A stretch of 64,000 nucleotides of DNA, taken from contig NZ_CP101462.1 of assembly GCF_024362205.1 (NCBI RefSeq), forward strand, positions 2,886,001-2,950,000, in the 5' to 3' direction. Both the position numbers and the translations under genes were made by a program. The DNA is from Exiguobacterium aurantiacum (GTDB lineage Bacteria; Bacillota; Bacilli; Exiguobacteriales; Exiguobacteriaceae). The notes under the pieces were generated by a model, which was not told the origin of the DNA, ran no database searches, and saw nothing but the letters and a program-made list of their open reading frames with translations. Of the stretch, positions 18,925-28,015 are shown piece by piece (positions within the stretch are counted from its first letter, which is position 1; every line of letters begins with the position of its first letter).

Positions 18925-19473
18925 TTAGAATGAGACACGCACGTTTTCACGTTCTTCTTCACGCGCTTCAAGCATGTCACGTTTTTCAAAGTTGTGGACC
19001 GAGGCGATGATGTTCGTCGGGACCGATTCGACTTTCGTGTTATATTTCATGACCGTATTGTTATACAACTGTCGTGAGTAGGCGACTTTGTTTTCAGTCT
19101 GTGTCAGTTCTTCTTGCAGCATTTTAAAGTTTTCGTTCGCTTTCAAGTCCGGATACGCCTCACGGAGAGCGAACAAGTTTTTCAACGCGCCACTCAATTG
19201 ATCGTTCACTTCCATCTGTTCTTGACGGCTCGTCTTCGACCCAAGCTGATTCCGGAGCTCGACGACTTTGGCGAGCGTCTCTTGCTCATGCTTGGCATAG
19301 CCCTTCACCGTTTCGACCAAGTTCGGAATCAAATCGTAACGCCGTTTCAGCTGCACATCAATCTGTGCCCACGCCTCGTCGACCCAGTTCCGATACTTGA
19401 CGAGTCCGTTGTACATCGAAAAATAGATGAACGCCAAGACAGCGATGATACCGATTGCAATAATCCAACCCAT
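18925..19473 (-). CDS. lemA: LemA family protein
   Basis: 182 residues: one N-terminal TM helix (MGWIIAIGIIAVLAFIYF) and an outer helical domain with the family signature YNGLVKYRNWVDEAWAQIDV and RRYDLIPNLVETVKGYA. ATG 19473 follows GAGGTG. The cellular role is unclear; the frequent link with HtpX, seen here, suggests membrane-protein quality control. Confidence 0.92.
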   Translation of the reverse strand: MGWIIAIGIIAVLAFIYFSMYNGLVKYRNWVDEAWAQIDVQLKRRYDLIPNLVETVKGYAKHEQETLAKVVELRNQLGSKTSRQEQMEVNDQLSGALKNLFALREAYPDLKANENFKMLQEELTQTENKVAYSRQLYNNTVMKYNTKVESVPTNIIASVHNFEKRDMLEAREEERENVRVSF

Positions 19474-19673
19474 TTCGACACCTCATTTCATGATTTTCTC
19501 CTGTATTAATTCCCTTTTGTCGTATACCATAAGCATAACTTACACGAAATATAAAATGACTCATAGTAATCACTTGAAGTACCGCTCAGACGACTTCAAC
19601 CTCTTACTAACTAAATACGCGTAGTCTATGAAGTTGGTTTCAAAAAAATGATTAATTGATAGGAGTGCTCTCC

Positions 19674-20858
19674 ATGTTTGTTGCTGACCTTGATGCACGT
19701 TTAACAGAATTATACGACGAGATGGTGACGCTCCGCCGCCACTTCCATCAACATCCCGAACTTTCCTTCGAAGAACGGGAGACACCACGGACAATCGCGG
19801 CCTATTTACGCGACCTCGGCCTGGACGTTCGCGAACACGTCGGTGGCAACGGTGTTGTCGCACGCATTCATGGCGGCGAAGGCCCGACCATCGCATTTCG
19901 TGCCGACTTTGACGCCTTGCCGATTCAAGATTTAAAAGACGTTCCGTACCGCTCGAAAGTGAACGGTTCGATGCACGCCTGCGGTCATGACGCCCATACG
20001 GCGACGTTGCTCGTCCTTGCGAAAGCGCTCACGGAGATTGATCTTCCCGGAGATGTCGTGCTCATCCACCAGTTTGCGGAAGAACTCGCGCCGGGTGGGG
20101 CCAAACCGATGATTGAAGACGGCTGCCTCGACGGGGTCGACTACATTTACGGTTCACATATTTGGACCCCGCTTCCATTCGGCACGATTGGTGTGAAGAC
20201 AGGACCGATTATGGCGGCGGCCGATCGCTTCGAACTGACAATCAAAGGCAAAGGTGGGCATGGCGCCATCCCGCAACACACGGTCGATGCCGTCATGGTC
20301 GGAACGAATATCGTCAGCCAGTTGCAACAAGTGATCAGCCGTCGAATCGACCCGCTCGAACCGGCCGTCTTGACGGTCGGCACGTTCGTTGCCGGGCAAG
20401 CGTTCAACGTCATCGCCGATGAAGCGAAGCTATCCGGTACGGTACGGACGTTCACACCGGAGACGCAAACGCGCATCATTGCCGAGATGGAACGGACCAT
20501 CGCCCACATCTGTTCGGCGAGCGAAGCACACTACGAGCTCGACTATATCCGGGGCTACCCCGCCGTCATCAACCATCCCCTCGAGACGGATCATGTCCGT
20601 CGTAGTGCAGCGCGCGTCGTCGGCACGGATGGCGTCATCGAGATGTCCCCCCTGATGGTCGGAGAGGACTTTGCCTACTATATGCAACACGTACCGGGCA
20701 GCTTCTTCTTCACAGGAGCCGGCAACCCGGAAATCGGTGCCGTCTTCCCTCATCATCATCCCCGCTTCGATGTCGACGAACGAGCGATGCTCCATACCGC
20801 CCGCATCCTCATGCAGGCGGCGTTCGAGACGTGGAGCATGCACAAAAAAGAAGACTGA
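19674..20858 (+). CDS. M20 family amidohydrolase
   Basis: 394-residue metal-dependent amidohydrolase of the hippurate/IAA-amino acid hydrolase and N-acetyl-diaminopimelate deacetylase group. Metal-ligand motifs include MHACGHDAHTAT and QFAEELAPGGA, and the dimerisation insert begins around KGKGGHGAIPQ. ATG 19674 follows AGGAG by 8 nt; an in-frame TTG further upstream overlaps that site. It stands alone, so the substrate (an N-acyl amino acid) cannot be told. A terminator covers its last codons. Confidence 0.88.
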   Translation: MFVADLDARLTELYDEMVTLRRHFHQHPELSFEERETPRTIAAYLRDLGLDVREHVGGNGVVARIHGGEGPTIAFRADFDALPIQDLKDVPYRSKVNGSMHACGHDAHTATLLVLAKALTEIDLPGDVVLIHQFAEELAPGGAKPMIEDGCLDGVDYIYGSHIWTPLPFGTIGVKTGPIMAAADRFELTIKGKGGHGAIPQHTVDAVMVGTNIVSQLQQVISRRIDPLEPAVLTVGTFVAGQAFNVIADEAKLSGTVRTFTPETQTRIIAEMERTIAHICSASEAHYELDYIRGYPAVINHPLETDHVRRSAARVVGTDGVIEMSPLMVGEDFAYYMQHVPGSFFFTGAGNPEIGAVFPHHHPRFDVDERAMLHTARILMQAAFETWSMHKKED

Positions 20859-20879
20859 CGCGGCGTCAGTCTTCTTTTG
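20845..20879. terminator. Bidirectional terminator spanning both stop codons
   Basis: A 14-bp perfect stem (AAAGAAGACTGACG, 20847-20860) with a CGG loop. It contains the stop codons of both convergent genes, so both proteins end in Lys-Glu-Asp coded by the two arms. Confidence 0.92.
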
Positions 20880-22182
20880 TTTGTTCAGGCAACATCGACA
20901 CGAGCACTTGATCGACACGTTTGCCGTCCATATCGACGACCTCGAATCGAAGACCATATGCCTCGACAACGTCCCCTCGTTTCGGGAAGTCGCCGAGCGA
21001 GTAAATGACGAGTCCGGCGAGCGTATGATATGAGTTGCGACCTTCATCGAAACGATTGTCCCGAATTCCGAATGTCCGCTTCAAATCCTCAATCCCGAGC
21101 AGGCCATCAGCCAAGTACGTCCCGTCTTCACGGCGCACGACTTCCGGCGTTTCTTCTTCAATCATCACTTCGCCGACAATTTCTTCTAGAATATCGAACA
21201 ACGTGACCATCCCGAGGAATCCACCGTACTCATCGAGCACGAAGGCGATTTCGACGCCATTCTTTTGCATCATCTGCAACACTTGGCTCGCTTCTCGCTG
21301 TTTTGGCACGATGAGCGGTTGTTTGATTCGCTTCAAAATTTGTGACGGCTCCCGAAGCGTCGACAACGTCAAAATGTCACGGACATCGATATAGCCGACG
21401 AACTCGTCGAGCGTATCGCGCCCGACCGGGAGTTTATTGTGTTTACTTTCATAAATCGATTTCTTGATATCGTCCATATCGTCTTCAAGGTCGACCCATT
21501 CGAGCGTCGTCCGCGGTTGCATCAATTCATAGATCAATTGGTCATGGAATGCAAACACACGCTCGACCTGTTGCACTTCTTCGTGTGCGAACGCCCCTTG
21601 TTGGGCACCTTCGAACAAGAGTTGCTTGATTTCGAGCTCGGTCTCGCCACTCGATTGCTCCGCTTTCAAGCCAAGCAATTTGAAAAGGAAGAGTGTCGAC
21701 TTCGATAAGATCCAGATGAACGGTCGCATCACTTTACTAAATAAGTCGAGTGCTGGAATAATCGACATCGTGACTTTTTCCGGGGCCACGAGGGCAATCC
21801 GTTTCGGCACGAGTTCACCGATAATGAGCGACAAGTACGTGATGATCGTGACAACGACGACGTAACCGACGGTTGGTGCGTATTGGGCACTCATTCCGAG
21901 CTGTGCGAACAAATCGCCGAGCGGTGCCGAGAAACGCGCCCCACCGTAAGCCCCGTTGATAATCCCGATCAACGTGATTCCGACTTGGACCGTCGATAAC
22001 AGGTCGGTCGGATCTTTTGAATACTTGAGTGCGATTTCGGCGCTGCGTTTACCACGGCTCGCCTCGACTTCAAGTTTGGTCGGTTTGGACGAGATCAGTG
22101 CGATTTCCGTCATCGCGAAAATCCCGTTCAACACGATCAAGAATAAAACGATCAGTAAATCGATCACTATGGAAGAATCCAC
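20866..22182 (-). CDS. CNNM/CorC-type transporter with CBS domains (hemolysin-like)
   Basis: About 438 residues. A DUF21 (CNNM) membrane domain (about 1-190) is followed by two CBS domains (about 200-335) and a CorC_HlyC domain at the end. Such proteins are linked to Mg2+ efflux or homeostasis; the old label hemolysin is not supported here. AGAGGTGAT, a near-perfect ribosome site, precedes GTG 22182 by 7 nt, so I take that start; ATG 22191 overlaps the ribosome site. It is convergent with the M20 gene. Confidence 0.88.
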   Translation of the reverse strand: MDSSIVIDLLIVLFLIVLNGIFAMTEIALISSKPTKLEVEASRGKRSAEIALKYSKDPTDLLSTVQVGITLIGIINGAYGGARFSAPLGDLFAQLGMSAQYAPTVGYVVVVTIITYLSLIIGELVPKRIALVAPEKVTMSIIPALDLFSKVMRPFIWILSKSTLFLFKLLGLKAEQSSGETELEIKQLLFEGAQQGAFAHEEVQQVERVFAFHDQLIYELMQPRTTLEWVDLEDDMDDIKKSIYESKHNKLPVGRDTLDEFVGYIDVRDILTLSTLREPSQILKRIKQPLIVPKQREASQVLQMMQKNGVEIAFVLDEYGGFLGMVTLFDILEEIVGEVMIEEETPEVVRREDGTYLADGLLGIEDLKRTFGIRDNRFDEGRNSYHTLAGLVIYSLGDFPKRGDVVEAYGLRFEVVDMDGKRVDQVLVSMLPEQTKED

Positions 22183-22279
22183 CGTTTTCATCACCTCTGC
22201 GAATATTTCGTACTACAATCTCATCATATCAGAGATTTGTTACTCACCTGTACCCGTTTCACTCGAGAAAAAAGCCCCT

Positions 22280-22756
22280 TCAACGTGAAGTGGCTTCGGG
22301 TGCGGCTTCCTGATGCAGGGCCGCCGCTTGAGATTGTTTGAAGACGATGACACCTAAGAGCAACACCATCAACCCGATGACTTGTCCCGGGGACAGTGAC
22401 AACTGTTGCATTCCGAACGCTCCCGTTAGGTCGACGGCGAGCGCCCATATCAACTGAGATACGAGAATGATGGACACCGATAGCGTCGGTCCGAGCAATT
22501 GAATACTTCGCATCACACAGAAAACGACACCGACCCCGAGCAACCCACCGAGCGCGTATATCGGCGAAATCTTAAATACGCCTTGAAGACTGCCACCGAA
22601 CAAAGCGAGCGGGACGAGAGATCCAAGCAAGCCGACGATAAAGACGAGCACCGTCGTCGCCCATGCCCCTAAATAAACGTTCATTTTGGCATTGACCGCC
22701 GCTTGGACACTAATGAACGCGCCAGCCACTGCCGAACAGATGATTCCTACTATCAT
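22280..22756 (-). CDS. DMT family transporter, YdcZ/DUF606 type (second)
   Basis: 158 residues with five hydrophobic helices, of the EmrE-like YdcZ family (MIVGIICSAVAGAFISVQAA). ATG 22756 lies after AAGGAGG. It is the last gene of a three-gene operon, DMT-regulator-DMT, and is a paralogue of the protein at 23451. The two half-size proteins may form a heterodimer, as with other small multidrug transporters. The substrate is unknown. A hairpin (AGCCCCTTCAACGTGAAGTGGCTT, about 22273-22296) near its stop may end transcription. Confidence 0.82.
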   Translation of the reverse strand: MIVGIICSAVAGAFISVQAAVNAKMNVYLGAWATTVLVFIVGLLGSLVPLALFGGSLQGVFKISPIYALGGLLGVGVVFCVMRSIQLLGPTLSVSIILVSQLIWALAVDLTGAFGMQQLSLSPGQVIGLMVLLLGVIVFKQSQAAALHQEAAPEATSR

Positions 22757-22767
22757 GAATGGCCTCC

Positions 22768-23439
22768 TTATTCGTACAACATGCCATTGGCACGTTCTTT
22801 TAATCGACTCGCATCTAAAATCGTCACTTGCGTCCTTGTTCTCTCGACGAGTCCCTCGTCCGCGAACGCCTGCAACGTCCGATTCAAATGGCGATAGCTC
22901 GTCCCGAGCCATTCCGCCACTTCTTTTCGTTTTAACTGGCTCATCTCATCTTGGAACAACTCATTCCCTGACTCGCTGAGCGAGACGAGATAGCCCGCCA
23001 ATCGTTCTTCGAGCGTCGACATGAGATGATTCGATGAGGCGTTCGCTTCGATGAACAATTTCTCAGATACACCGCGCAGAAGATGCTCGGTGAACTCAAT
23101 CGTTCGGTTATGCGTGCGCAGCACGTCAAAAGGGATGCGCAGACACGTCACCGCTCCGACCGCCTCGACCGTGTGGAGCACATTACGCCCGCTGGCGTAT
23201 TCGATATCCCCAATCAATGTCGGGGCCATCTTTAAACGGAGCAAACGCAACTTGCCTTCCTCGCTCAACGTATAGATTTTGACCCGTCCTTCTAACACGA
23301 CGAACAGTGACTCGATCAGGTTATCGTTCGTGCAGAGCATCGCCCCTGACGGATACGTCACAATCGTCGATGCGTCCAGCGTCCGTCTTGAGAACAGGTG
23401 GGCCCACCCGAGTCGCTCTAGTGCTGTCTCTAGTTCCAT
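22768..23439 (-). CDS. Crp/Fnr family transcriptional regulator
   Basis: 223 residues: an N-terminal cyclic-nucleotide-binding-like beta barrel (about 20-130) and a C-terminal Crp-type winged helix (RKEVAEWLGTSYRHLNRTLQAF). No Fnr-type cysteine cluster is visible, so oxygen sensing through an iron-sulfur centre is unlikely. ATG 23439 follows GGGGGAG and lies 11 nt after the stop of the upstream transporter gene. Its position between two related transporters suggests it controls them and itself. Confidence 0.88.
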   Translation of the reverse strand: MELETALERLGWAHLFSRRTLDASTIVTYPSGAMLCTNDNLIESLFVVLEGRVKIYTLSEEGKLRLLRLKMAPTLIGDIEYASGRNVLHTVEAVGAVTCLRIPFDVLRTHNRTIEFTEHLLRGVSEKLFIEANASSNHLMSTLEERLAGYLVSLSESGNELFQDEMSQLKRKEVAEWLGTSYRHLNRTLQAFADEGLVERTRTQVTILDASRLKERANGMLYE

Positions 23440-23450
23440 CCGTCTCCCCC

Positions 23451-23876
23451 TCACGTGAACGTGTAAATGCCAATCCCAACGACCATCAAAACGAGCCCCG
23501 TCAATTGACCTTGGTTGACCGGCTTCTGCTTCACACCAAACCACCCGTTCACGTCAATCAAGAACGCCCCAATCAATTGGGCGACGAGTAGGACACAGAT
23601 TGCCCAGGTGACACCAAGCTGTTGAATCGCAGTCAACTCTCCGAAGACGACGAACACACCGAACAGCCCGCCTAAGCTATAGTACCAAGGCACGCGCCGA
23701 AATGCCGTCACATCTGCATCCCGCTTGAACGCGTAAATGAGGAGCGCGAGCACAAGCCCGACAAGATGAACGACCGTGACCGACATCCAGGCGCCGACCG
23801 CGTAACCGAGCTTGGCATTGAAAATACCTTGCAATGCGATGAACGTACCCGAGAGCACGGCAAATAAAATCCCCAA
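23451..23876 (-). CDS. DMT family transporter, YdcZ/DUF606 type (first)
   Basis: 141 residues if started at TTG 23876, which lies 8 nt after GGGAGG and aligns with the start of its paralogue (GILFAVLSGTFIALQ against GIICSAVAGAFISVQ). ATG 23900 is an alternative start adding eight residues. Five hydrophobic helices. First gene of the operon with the Crp-type regulator and the second transporter. The role is unknown. Confidence 0.8.
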   Translation of the reverse strand: MGILFAVLSGTFIALQGIFNAKLGYAVGAWMSVTVVHLVGLVLALLIYAFKRDADVTAFRRVPWYYSLGGLFGVFVVFGELTAIQQLGVTWAICVLLVAQLIGAFLIDVNGWFGVKQKPVNQGQLTGLVLMVVGIGIYTFT

Positions 23877-23932
23877 ACAAATTCCCTCCCATCTCCTCAT
23901 CTGACTGTACGTGAGATGAAGTACCTTGAAAA

Positions 23933-23944
23933 GGACATATGTCC
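23933..23944. promoter_or_regulatory. Palindrome GGACATATGTCC, candidate operator
   Basis: A perfect 12-bp palindrome about 33 bp before the first possible start of the DMT-regulator-DMT operon. It could be the binding site of the Crp-family protein encoded in the operon. Only its position supports this. Confidence 0.4.
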
Positions 23945-23983
23945 AAAAAAAAGACAGCTTAGAAATGATTCCTAAGCTGTCTT
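23945..23983 (-). terminator. Terminator of the DJ-1-family gene
   Basis: A 12-bp perfect stem (AAGACAGCTTAG) followed on the minus strand by a T tract of eight. Confidence 0.92.
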
Positions 23984-23988
23984 TGGGA

Positions 23989-24648
23989 TTATCCGAGCAA
24001 TTTGACAATCTCTGCACCGACTTGTTCTGACGACTGCGGGTTCTGACCCGTGACAAGGAGTTCGTCCACGGCCACGTTGACAGCCCAGTTGTCGGCGTTA
24101 TCGAACTTCCCGCCGCGCTCGCGCATCGCCGATTCGAGCAAGAATGGCACCGCTGAATCAAGCTGCATCTCGCGCTCCTCCGCGTCGGTGAATCCTGTCA
24201 CGCGTTTGTCTTTGACGAGCGGTTCTCCATTGCTCAACTTGACGTTGACAAGACCAATTGGGCCATGACAGACGGCCGCGACGACGTTTCCACTTTCATA
24301 CGTGTCACGGACGACACGCTGTAGCGTCTCACTGTTCGGGAAGTCGACGACTGTCCCATGTCCGCCTGGAAGGAAGACAGCGTCATACGTGTCATCGGCC
24401 ACTTGATCAAGTCGGGCCGTATCTTTCAGCAACTGCTTCGTATCCAACACTTCTTGCGGCAAGTCGCCTTCTAAGCTGTTCGCATCGATTGGCACGTCTC
24501 CACCCTCGATGCTCGCCACCGTTACTTTATAACCTTGCTTCTCGAATTGAAGGTACGGTGCAGCAAACTCCTCGAGCCAAAGCCCTGTCGCGTGACCGTT
24601 CTCTAATTGATTGGCAGAAGTCGAAACAATCAGTACATGTTTAGACAT
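23989..24648 (-). CDS. DJ-1/PfpI family protein (Hsp31-type class I GAT domain)
   Basis: 219 residues. The nucleophilic elbow is C127 in AAVCHGPIGL, with a conserved acidic residue near residue 27 and FLPGGHGTV. The family includes glyoxalase III/deglycase and chaperone-like proteins, so a role in carbonyl stress is likely but not proven; methylglyoxal synthase is encoded at 33816. ATG 24648 follows AAGGAGG. Monocistronic, with its own terminator. Confidence 0.88.
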   Translation of the reverse strand: MSKHVLIVSTSANQLENGHATGLWLEEFAAPYLQFEKQGYKVTVASIEGGDVPIDANSLEGDLPQEVLDTKQLLKDTARLDQVADDTYDAVFLPGGHGTVVDFPNSETLQRVVRDTYESGNVVAAVCHGPIGLVNVKLSNGEPLVKDKRVTGFTDAEEREMQLDSAVPFLLESAMRERGGKFDNADNWAVNVAVDELLVTGQNPQSSEQVGAEIVKLLG

Positions 24649-24820
24649 TGTAAATTCCTCCTTCTAAATTAAGCATACGAAAGAGTTGTTCCCGCTATGA
24701 ATTCGTTCAAACCTTGTAACCCGCAACGATGCTCTTTTTTTGACCCGGTCTTTTTTTTAGAACGGCAAAGGCGAGCACACCATCTATACTGGTCTCATCA
24801 GCTGGCAGGAGGGAACGACC

Positions 24821-24901
24821 GTGATGAAGTACGTACTCGATTGGGGATTTCTTGCCGTCGTCGCTTTGATTGTGTTACTCGTGATCATTGGTGGGTTGTG
24901 A
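24821..24901 (+). CDS. Tiny single-pass membrane protein
   Basis: 25-26 residues, MKYVLDWGFLAVVALIVLLV then IIGGL, nearly all one transmembrane helix. AGGAGGG (24807-24813) lies 7 nt before GTG 24821 and 10 nt before ATG 24824; either may start it. A TATACT at 24785-24790 could be its -10 box. No family is recognised. It resembles small regulatory membrane peptides or type I toxins, but no antisense RNA can be shown. Confidence 0.5.
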   Translation: MMKYVLDWGFLAVVALIVLLVIIGGL

Positions 24902-25021
24902 AGGAAACTTAGAGCAGTTTCACTGAGATGTCACATGTAGGACTGTTTGAAGGAGGGACTGTATCGGGAACAAACCTAATGTTGTCCTGTCGTCACGGTT
25001 ACTATAGAAAGGATGTTGAAT

Positions 25022-26128
25022 ATGTCAGAACGCGTATTTATCAGTCCGGCCAAGTACGTGCAAGGAAAAAATACAATCGATCGCATCGGCGACCATGTGA
25101 GCCATTTCGGGTCCCAGGCTCTCTTGATCGCCGATGACATCGTCTGGCGCTTGATTGGGGAACGGGTGACCGATTCGCTCAAGGCGAGCGGCGTGAACGC
25201 TGAAAAGGCCGATTTTGTCGGGGAAGCGTCCCGTCATGAGATTGAACGGATCGCCAAAGCGGCAGCAGAGAGCCATACTGCTTTCGTCATCGGAATGGGC
25301 GGCGGAAAAACGCTCGACACGGCGAAAGCCGTTGCCGATGAACTCGACGCCCGCATCGTCATCGTCCCGACCATCGCCTCGACGGATGCGCCGACGAGCG
25401 CCTTGTCGGTCATCTATACAGATGAAGGAAACTTTGAAAGCTATCGCTTCTATAAAAAGAACCCGGATTTGGTCCTCGTTGATACGAAATTGATCGCCGA
25501 GGCCCCGGCCCGGTTCCTCGCCTCGGGAATTGCCGATGCGCTCGCGACATGGGTCGAGGTCCGAAGCGTCCTCGCCTTCGGCGGGAAAACGATGGCGGGT
25601 GGTGTCCCGACGATTGCGGCGGAAGCCATCGCCAAACGCTGCGAAGAGGTGCTGTTCGATTACGGAATCCCTGCTTATGAATCTGTGAAGGCCAAAGTCG
25701 TCACACCAGCGCTCGAGTCTGTCGTCGAAGCGAATACACTCCTGAGCGGTCTCGGTTTTGAAAGCGGTGGCCTCGCAGCAGCCCACGCCATTCATAACGG
25801 CTTTACCGCCCTCCACGGAGACATCCATCATTTGACGCACGGGGAAAAAGTTGCGTTCGGTACACTCGTTCAACTCGCGCTCGAAGGACGGACGCAAGCC
25901 GAGTTCGATCGTTACGTCGCCTTGTATATGGCGCTCGAGTTACCGGTCACACTCGAAGACGTGAAGTTGAAAGATGCTTCCCGTGAAGACATTCTAAAAG
26001 TCGGTCAAGCCGCGACCGCGGAAGGTGAGACGATTCATAGCGGATTTGATGTGACCCCTGAACAAGTCGCCGATGCCATCATCGCGGCCGATCGCTACGC
26101 CCGCCTGTATCAAAGTAAACTTCAATAA
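25022..26128 (+). CDS. gldA: Glycerol dehydrogenase
   Basis: 368 residues. NAD-dependent oxidation of glycerol to dihydroxyacetone. The NAD motif is [12 protein letters not shown] (91-102). Metal ligands are probably D172 (GIADALATW), a histidine near 255 (AAHAIHNGF) and one near 272 ([10 protein letters not shown]). ATG 25022 is preferred because ATG 25013 overlaps the AAAGGATG ribosome site. Single gene with a strong terminator downstream. Confidence 0.95.
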   Translation: MSERVFISPAKYVQGKNTIDRIGDHVSHFGSQALLIADDIVWRLIGERVTDSLKASGVNAEKADFVGEASRHEIERIAKAAAESHTAFVIGMGGGKTLDTAKAVADELDARIVIVPTIASTDAPTSALSVIYTDEGNFESYRFYKKNPDLVLVDTKLIAEAPARFLASGIADALATWVEVRSVLAFGGKTMAGGVPTIAAEAIAKRCEEVLFDYGIPAYESVKAKVVTPALESVVEANTLLSGLGFESGGLAAAHAIHNGFTALHGDIHHLTHGEKVAFGTLVQLALEGRTQAEFDRYVALYMALELPVTLEDVKLKDASREDILKVGQAATAEGETIHSGFDVTPEQVADAIIAADRYARLYQSKLQ

Positions 26129-26134
26129 ACGAAT

Positions 26135-26167
26135 AACGAGGAACGGCTAGTTGAGCCGTTCCTCGTT
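26135..26167. terminator. Bidirectional terminator after gldA
   Basis: A 13-bp perfect stem (AACGAGGAACGGC) with a TAGTTGA loop; the stop codon of the convergent gene is in the loop edge. Confidence 0.92.
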
Positions 26168-26617
26168 CGTTTGTTTGCGGGTGACGAAAGATAGCGCCAC
26201 CCCGATTGCCATACAACTGACCGTCAAAACGAAAAACGTCAATTGGTTCGCATAGATGATGTTCGTGAACTGGTTCCATCCAGATGCATACGCCGCGTTC
26301 TCAGAAACACGGATACCAGCCCGGAGCGAAGCCGCTTGGCCGGCATTGATATAAAGACCGATTCCTGCCATGACGAGACTCCCGACTAAAAGACCGACTC
26401 GTCCCAGGCGATGAACAGATTCCACCGTGCGCCGAGCCAGCCGGATGGTGATCCAGATGAACAACAGGACGAACGGCCAACCGATGAGCAAGACGAGCAC
26501 GTATGGATTCCCTTCGCCCGCCGCTTCTGTGTAGGCGGCGGTCATCGTCTCGCCGAGTTTGAATAATACAAACGTAATGAGCGTGATGATGAACCACGCC
26601 TTGATCAATTTCTCCAT
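26147..26617 (-). CDS. Four-helix membrane protein, unknown function
   Basis: 156 residues with four hydrophobic helices (about 5-25, 41-60, 73-92, 126-147) and an outside loop between the last two. The C-terminus is charged (TRKQTNEERLN). ATG 26617 follows a weak GGTGTTG site. It is convergent with gldA and downstream of another small membrane-protein gene, from which a terminator separates it. The family is not recognised. Confidence 0.65.
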   Translation of the reverse strand: MEKLIKAWFIITLITFVLFKLGETMTAAYTEAAGEGNPYVLVLLIGWPFVLLFIWITIRLARRTVESVHRLGRVGLLVGSLVMAGIGLYINAGQAASLRAGIRVSENAAYASGWNQFTNIIYANQLTFFVLTVSCMAIGVALSFVTRKQTNEERLN

Positions 26618-26642
26618 GACAACACCTCACACCCCAGTATAG

Positions 26643-26674
26643 CAAAAAACACCATGCGCTTTCGCACACGGTGT
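26643..26674 (-). terminator. Terminator of the 72-residue membrane-protein gene
   Basis: ACACC and GGTGT arms around an imperfect inner stem, followed on the minus strand by six T. Confidence 0.7.
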
Positions 26675-26678
26675 CAGG

Positions 26679-26897
26679 TCAGGCTTTCGGACGGACGGCA
26701 TAATAAATCAGAATGACGAGCCACGTCCAAACGCCGGTGAAAATCCCGATAATCCCGACGATAAAGAACCCGAGCGGCATCATCGATTTCGTCCGATCAT
26801 AGTCTTTCCACATGTTCGATAACCCTTTGATGTTGAAATACAAAAAGGCGAAGAACAAGACGAGCAACAATAACGGTAAACCAAAAATGAGTTCCAT
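26679..26897 (-). CDS. Small two-helix membrane protein
   Basis: 72 residues from ATG 26897, 8 nt after AAAGGAG. Two hydrophobic helices (MELIFGLPLLLLVLFFAFLY and LGFFIVGIIGIFTGVWTWLV) flank a charged loop, KGLSNMWKDYDRTKSM. A longer opening to 26996 lacks a ribosome site. The family is not recognised. Confidence 0.6.
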   Translation of the reverse strand: MELIFGLPLLLLVLFFAFLYFNIKGLSNMWKDYDRTKSMMPLGFFIVGIIGIFTGVWTWLVILIYYAVRPKA

Positions 26898-27097
26898 ACG
26901 CTCACTCCTTTCTAGTCTCAACCATTCTCTTATACTCAGTGTACTACTTCCCTTCGCACACCACATCGGGCTCGCGCAGTACAGGGAGCAGGTCAAGAGG
27001 CGGAGACAGTCCTGTTCATTATTCCCTAATTTCTCTTCTTTTCATCCTTAAAATAACCGGGAAAAGAGGAGTATCCAGCAAAAAGGGGGTCTTTCCT

Positions 27098-27937
27098 GTG
27101 AAGCTCATCCGTGTACTCCTCGTCCTATTGCTCATCTTCCCCGTCACGTCCACGTTCGCGGCGACACCGTCACCTCAGCCAGGCTATACGATCAAGACGA
27201 CGAAACTATATTGGCGGGCGATGCAATCATCCCCGGTCGCCAAAACATTATCCACAAACACACCCGTCCGTTACACGGTCTATAACCGAAGTTGGTCGAA
27301 CGTCTACATCAATGACACACGCTATTACACCCCGTCGAGCAACTTGAAGGCCGGCATCCCAAAACTTACGACCACGGAACGGCTTCGGCTCGTCAATAAA
27401 CAACACGGACTGTCGAGCACGTATCGATCTCGTCAACTCGTCACGTTGACCATACCGACCGTTTACGCGAAAGGAAGCGAGCGCACCCTCATGGCCGCTG
27501 AAGCCGCCCACGCCCTAGCCCGCCTTTATTACGCCGGTCGAAAAGAAGGACACACGCTTTATGCGCTCAGTGCCTATCGATCCTACGCCACCCAGAAATC
27601 GCTCTACACGTATTGGGTCAATACCCGCGGCACGGCGTACGCCTCGAAGTATGTCGCCCGCCCTGGCTATAGCGAGCATCAGACCGGACTTGCCGTCGAT
27701 ATGACAAGTGCGCGGATGCAGATGGGGCTCTATGCCTCGTTCGACCAGACCCCGGAAGGCAAATGGATGCTTCAACAGGCGCACCGTTACGGCTTCATCG
27801 TTCGCTATCCGAAAGGCAAAGAGACGATTACCGGCTACAACTACGAGCCATGGCACCTCCGTTACGTCGGCGTGAAAGAAGCGACGACGATGAAACAAAA
27901 AAACTGGACGTTCGAGGAGTGGTGGGCGAAACGTTGA
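27098..27937 (+). CDS. D-alanyl-D-alanine carboxypeptidase, M15B (VanY) family
   Basis: 279 residues. A signal peptide (about 1-22) is followed by an N-terminal region with repeated Tyr/Trp motifs that may be SH3-like (about 25-85), then the M15B peptidase domain (about 125-270) with SAYRSYATQ, SEHQTGLAVDM (His and Asp zinc ligands) and EPWHLRYV (catalytic Glu, zinc His). It would trim the terminal D-Ala of peptidoglycan stem peptides outside the cell. GTG 27098 follows GGGGGT; the opening upstream to 26939 has no ribosome site. Confidence 0.9.
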   Translation: MKLIRVLLVLLLIFPVTSTFAATPSPQPGYTIKTTKLYWRAMQSSPVAKTLSTNTPVRYTVYNRSWSNVYINDTRYYTPSSNLKAGIPKLTTTERLRLVNKQHGLSSTYRSRQLVTLTIPTVYAKGSERTLMAAEAAHALARLYYAGRKEGHTLYALSAYRSYATQKSLYTYWVNTRGTAYASKYVARPGYSEHQTGLAVDMTSARMQMGLYASFDQTPEGKWMLQQAHRYGFIVRYPKGKETITGYNYEPWHLRYVGVKEATTMKQKNWTFEEWWAKR

Positions 27938-28015
27938 CGCGAGCATCTGGAGCGAGGCATTTCATGCGTTCAAGGTATAATGGACGCGTATGATATCGTA
28001 GAGGAGGACATGTGC

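Noticed and set aside
25025-25897. Long minus-strand open frame opposite glycerol dehydrogenase
   Set aside because: It mirrors the codon pattern of the real gene, has no ribosome site and no recognisable domain.
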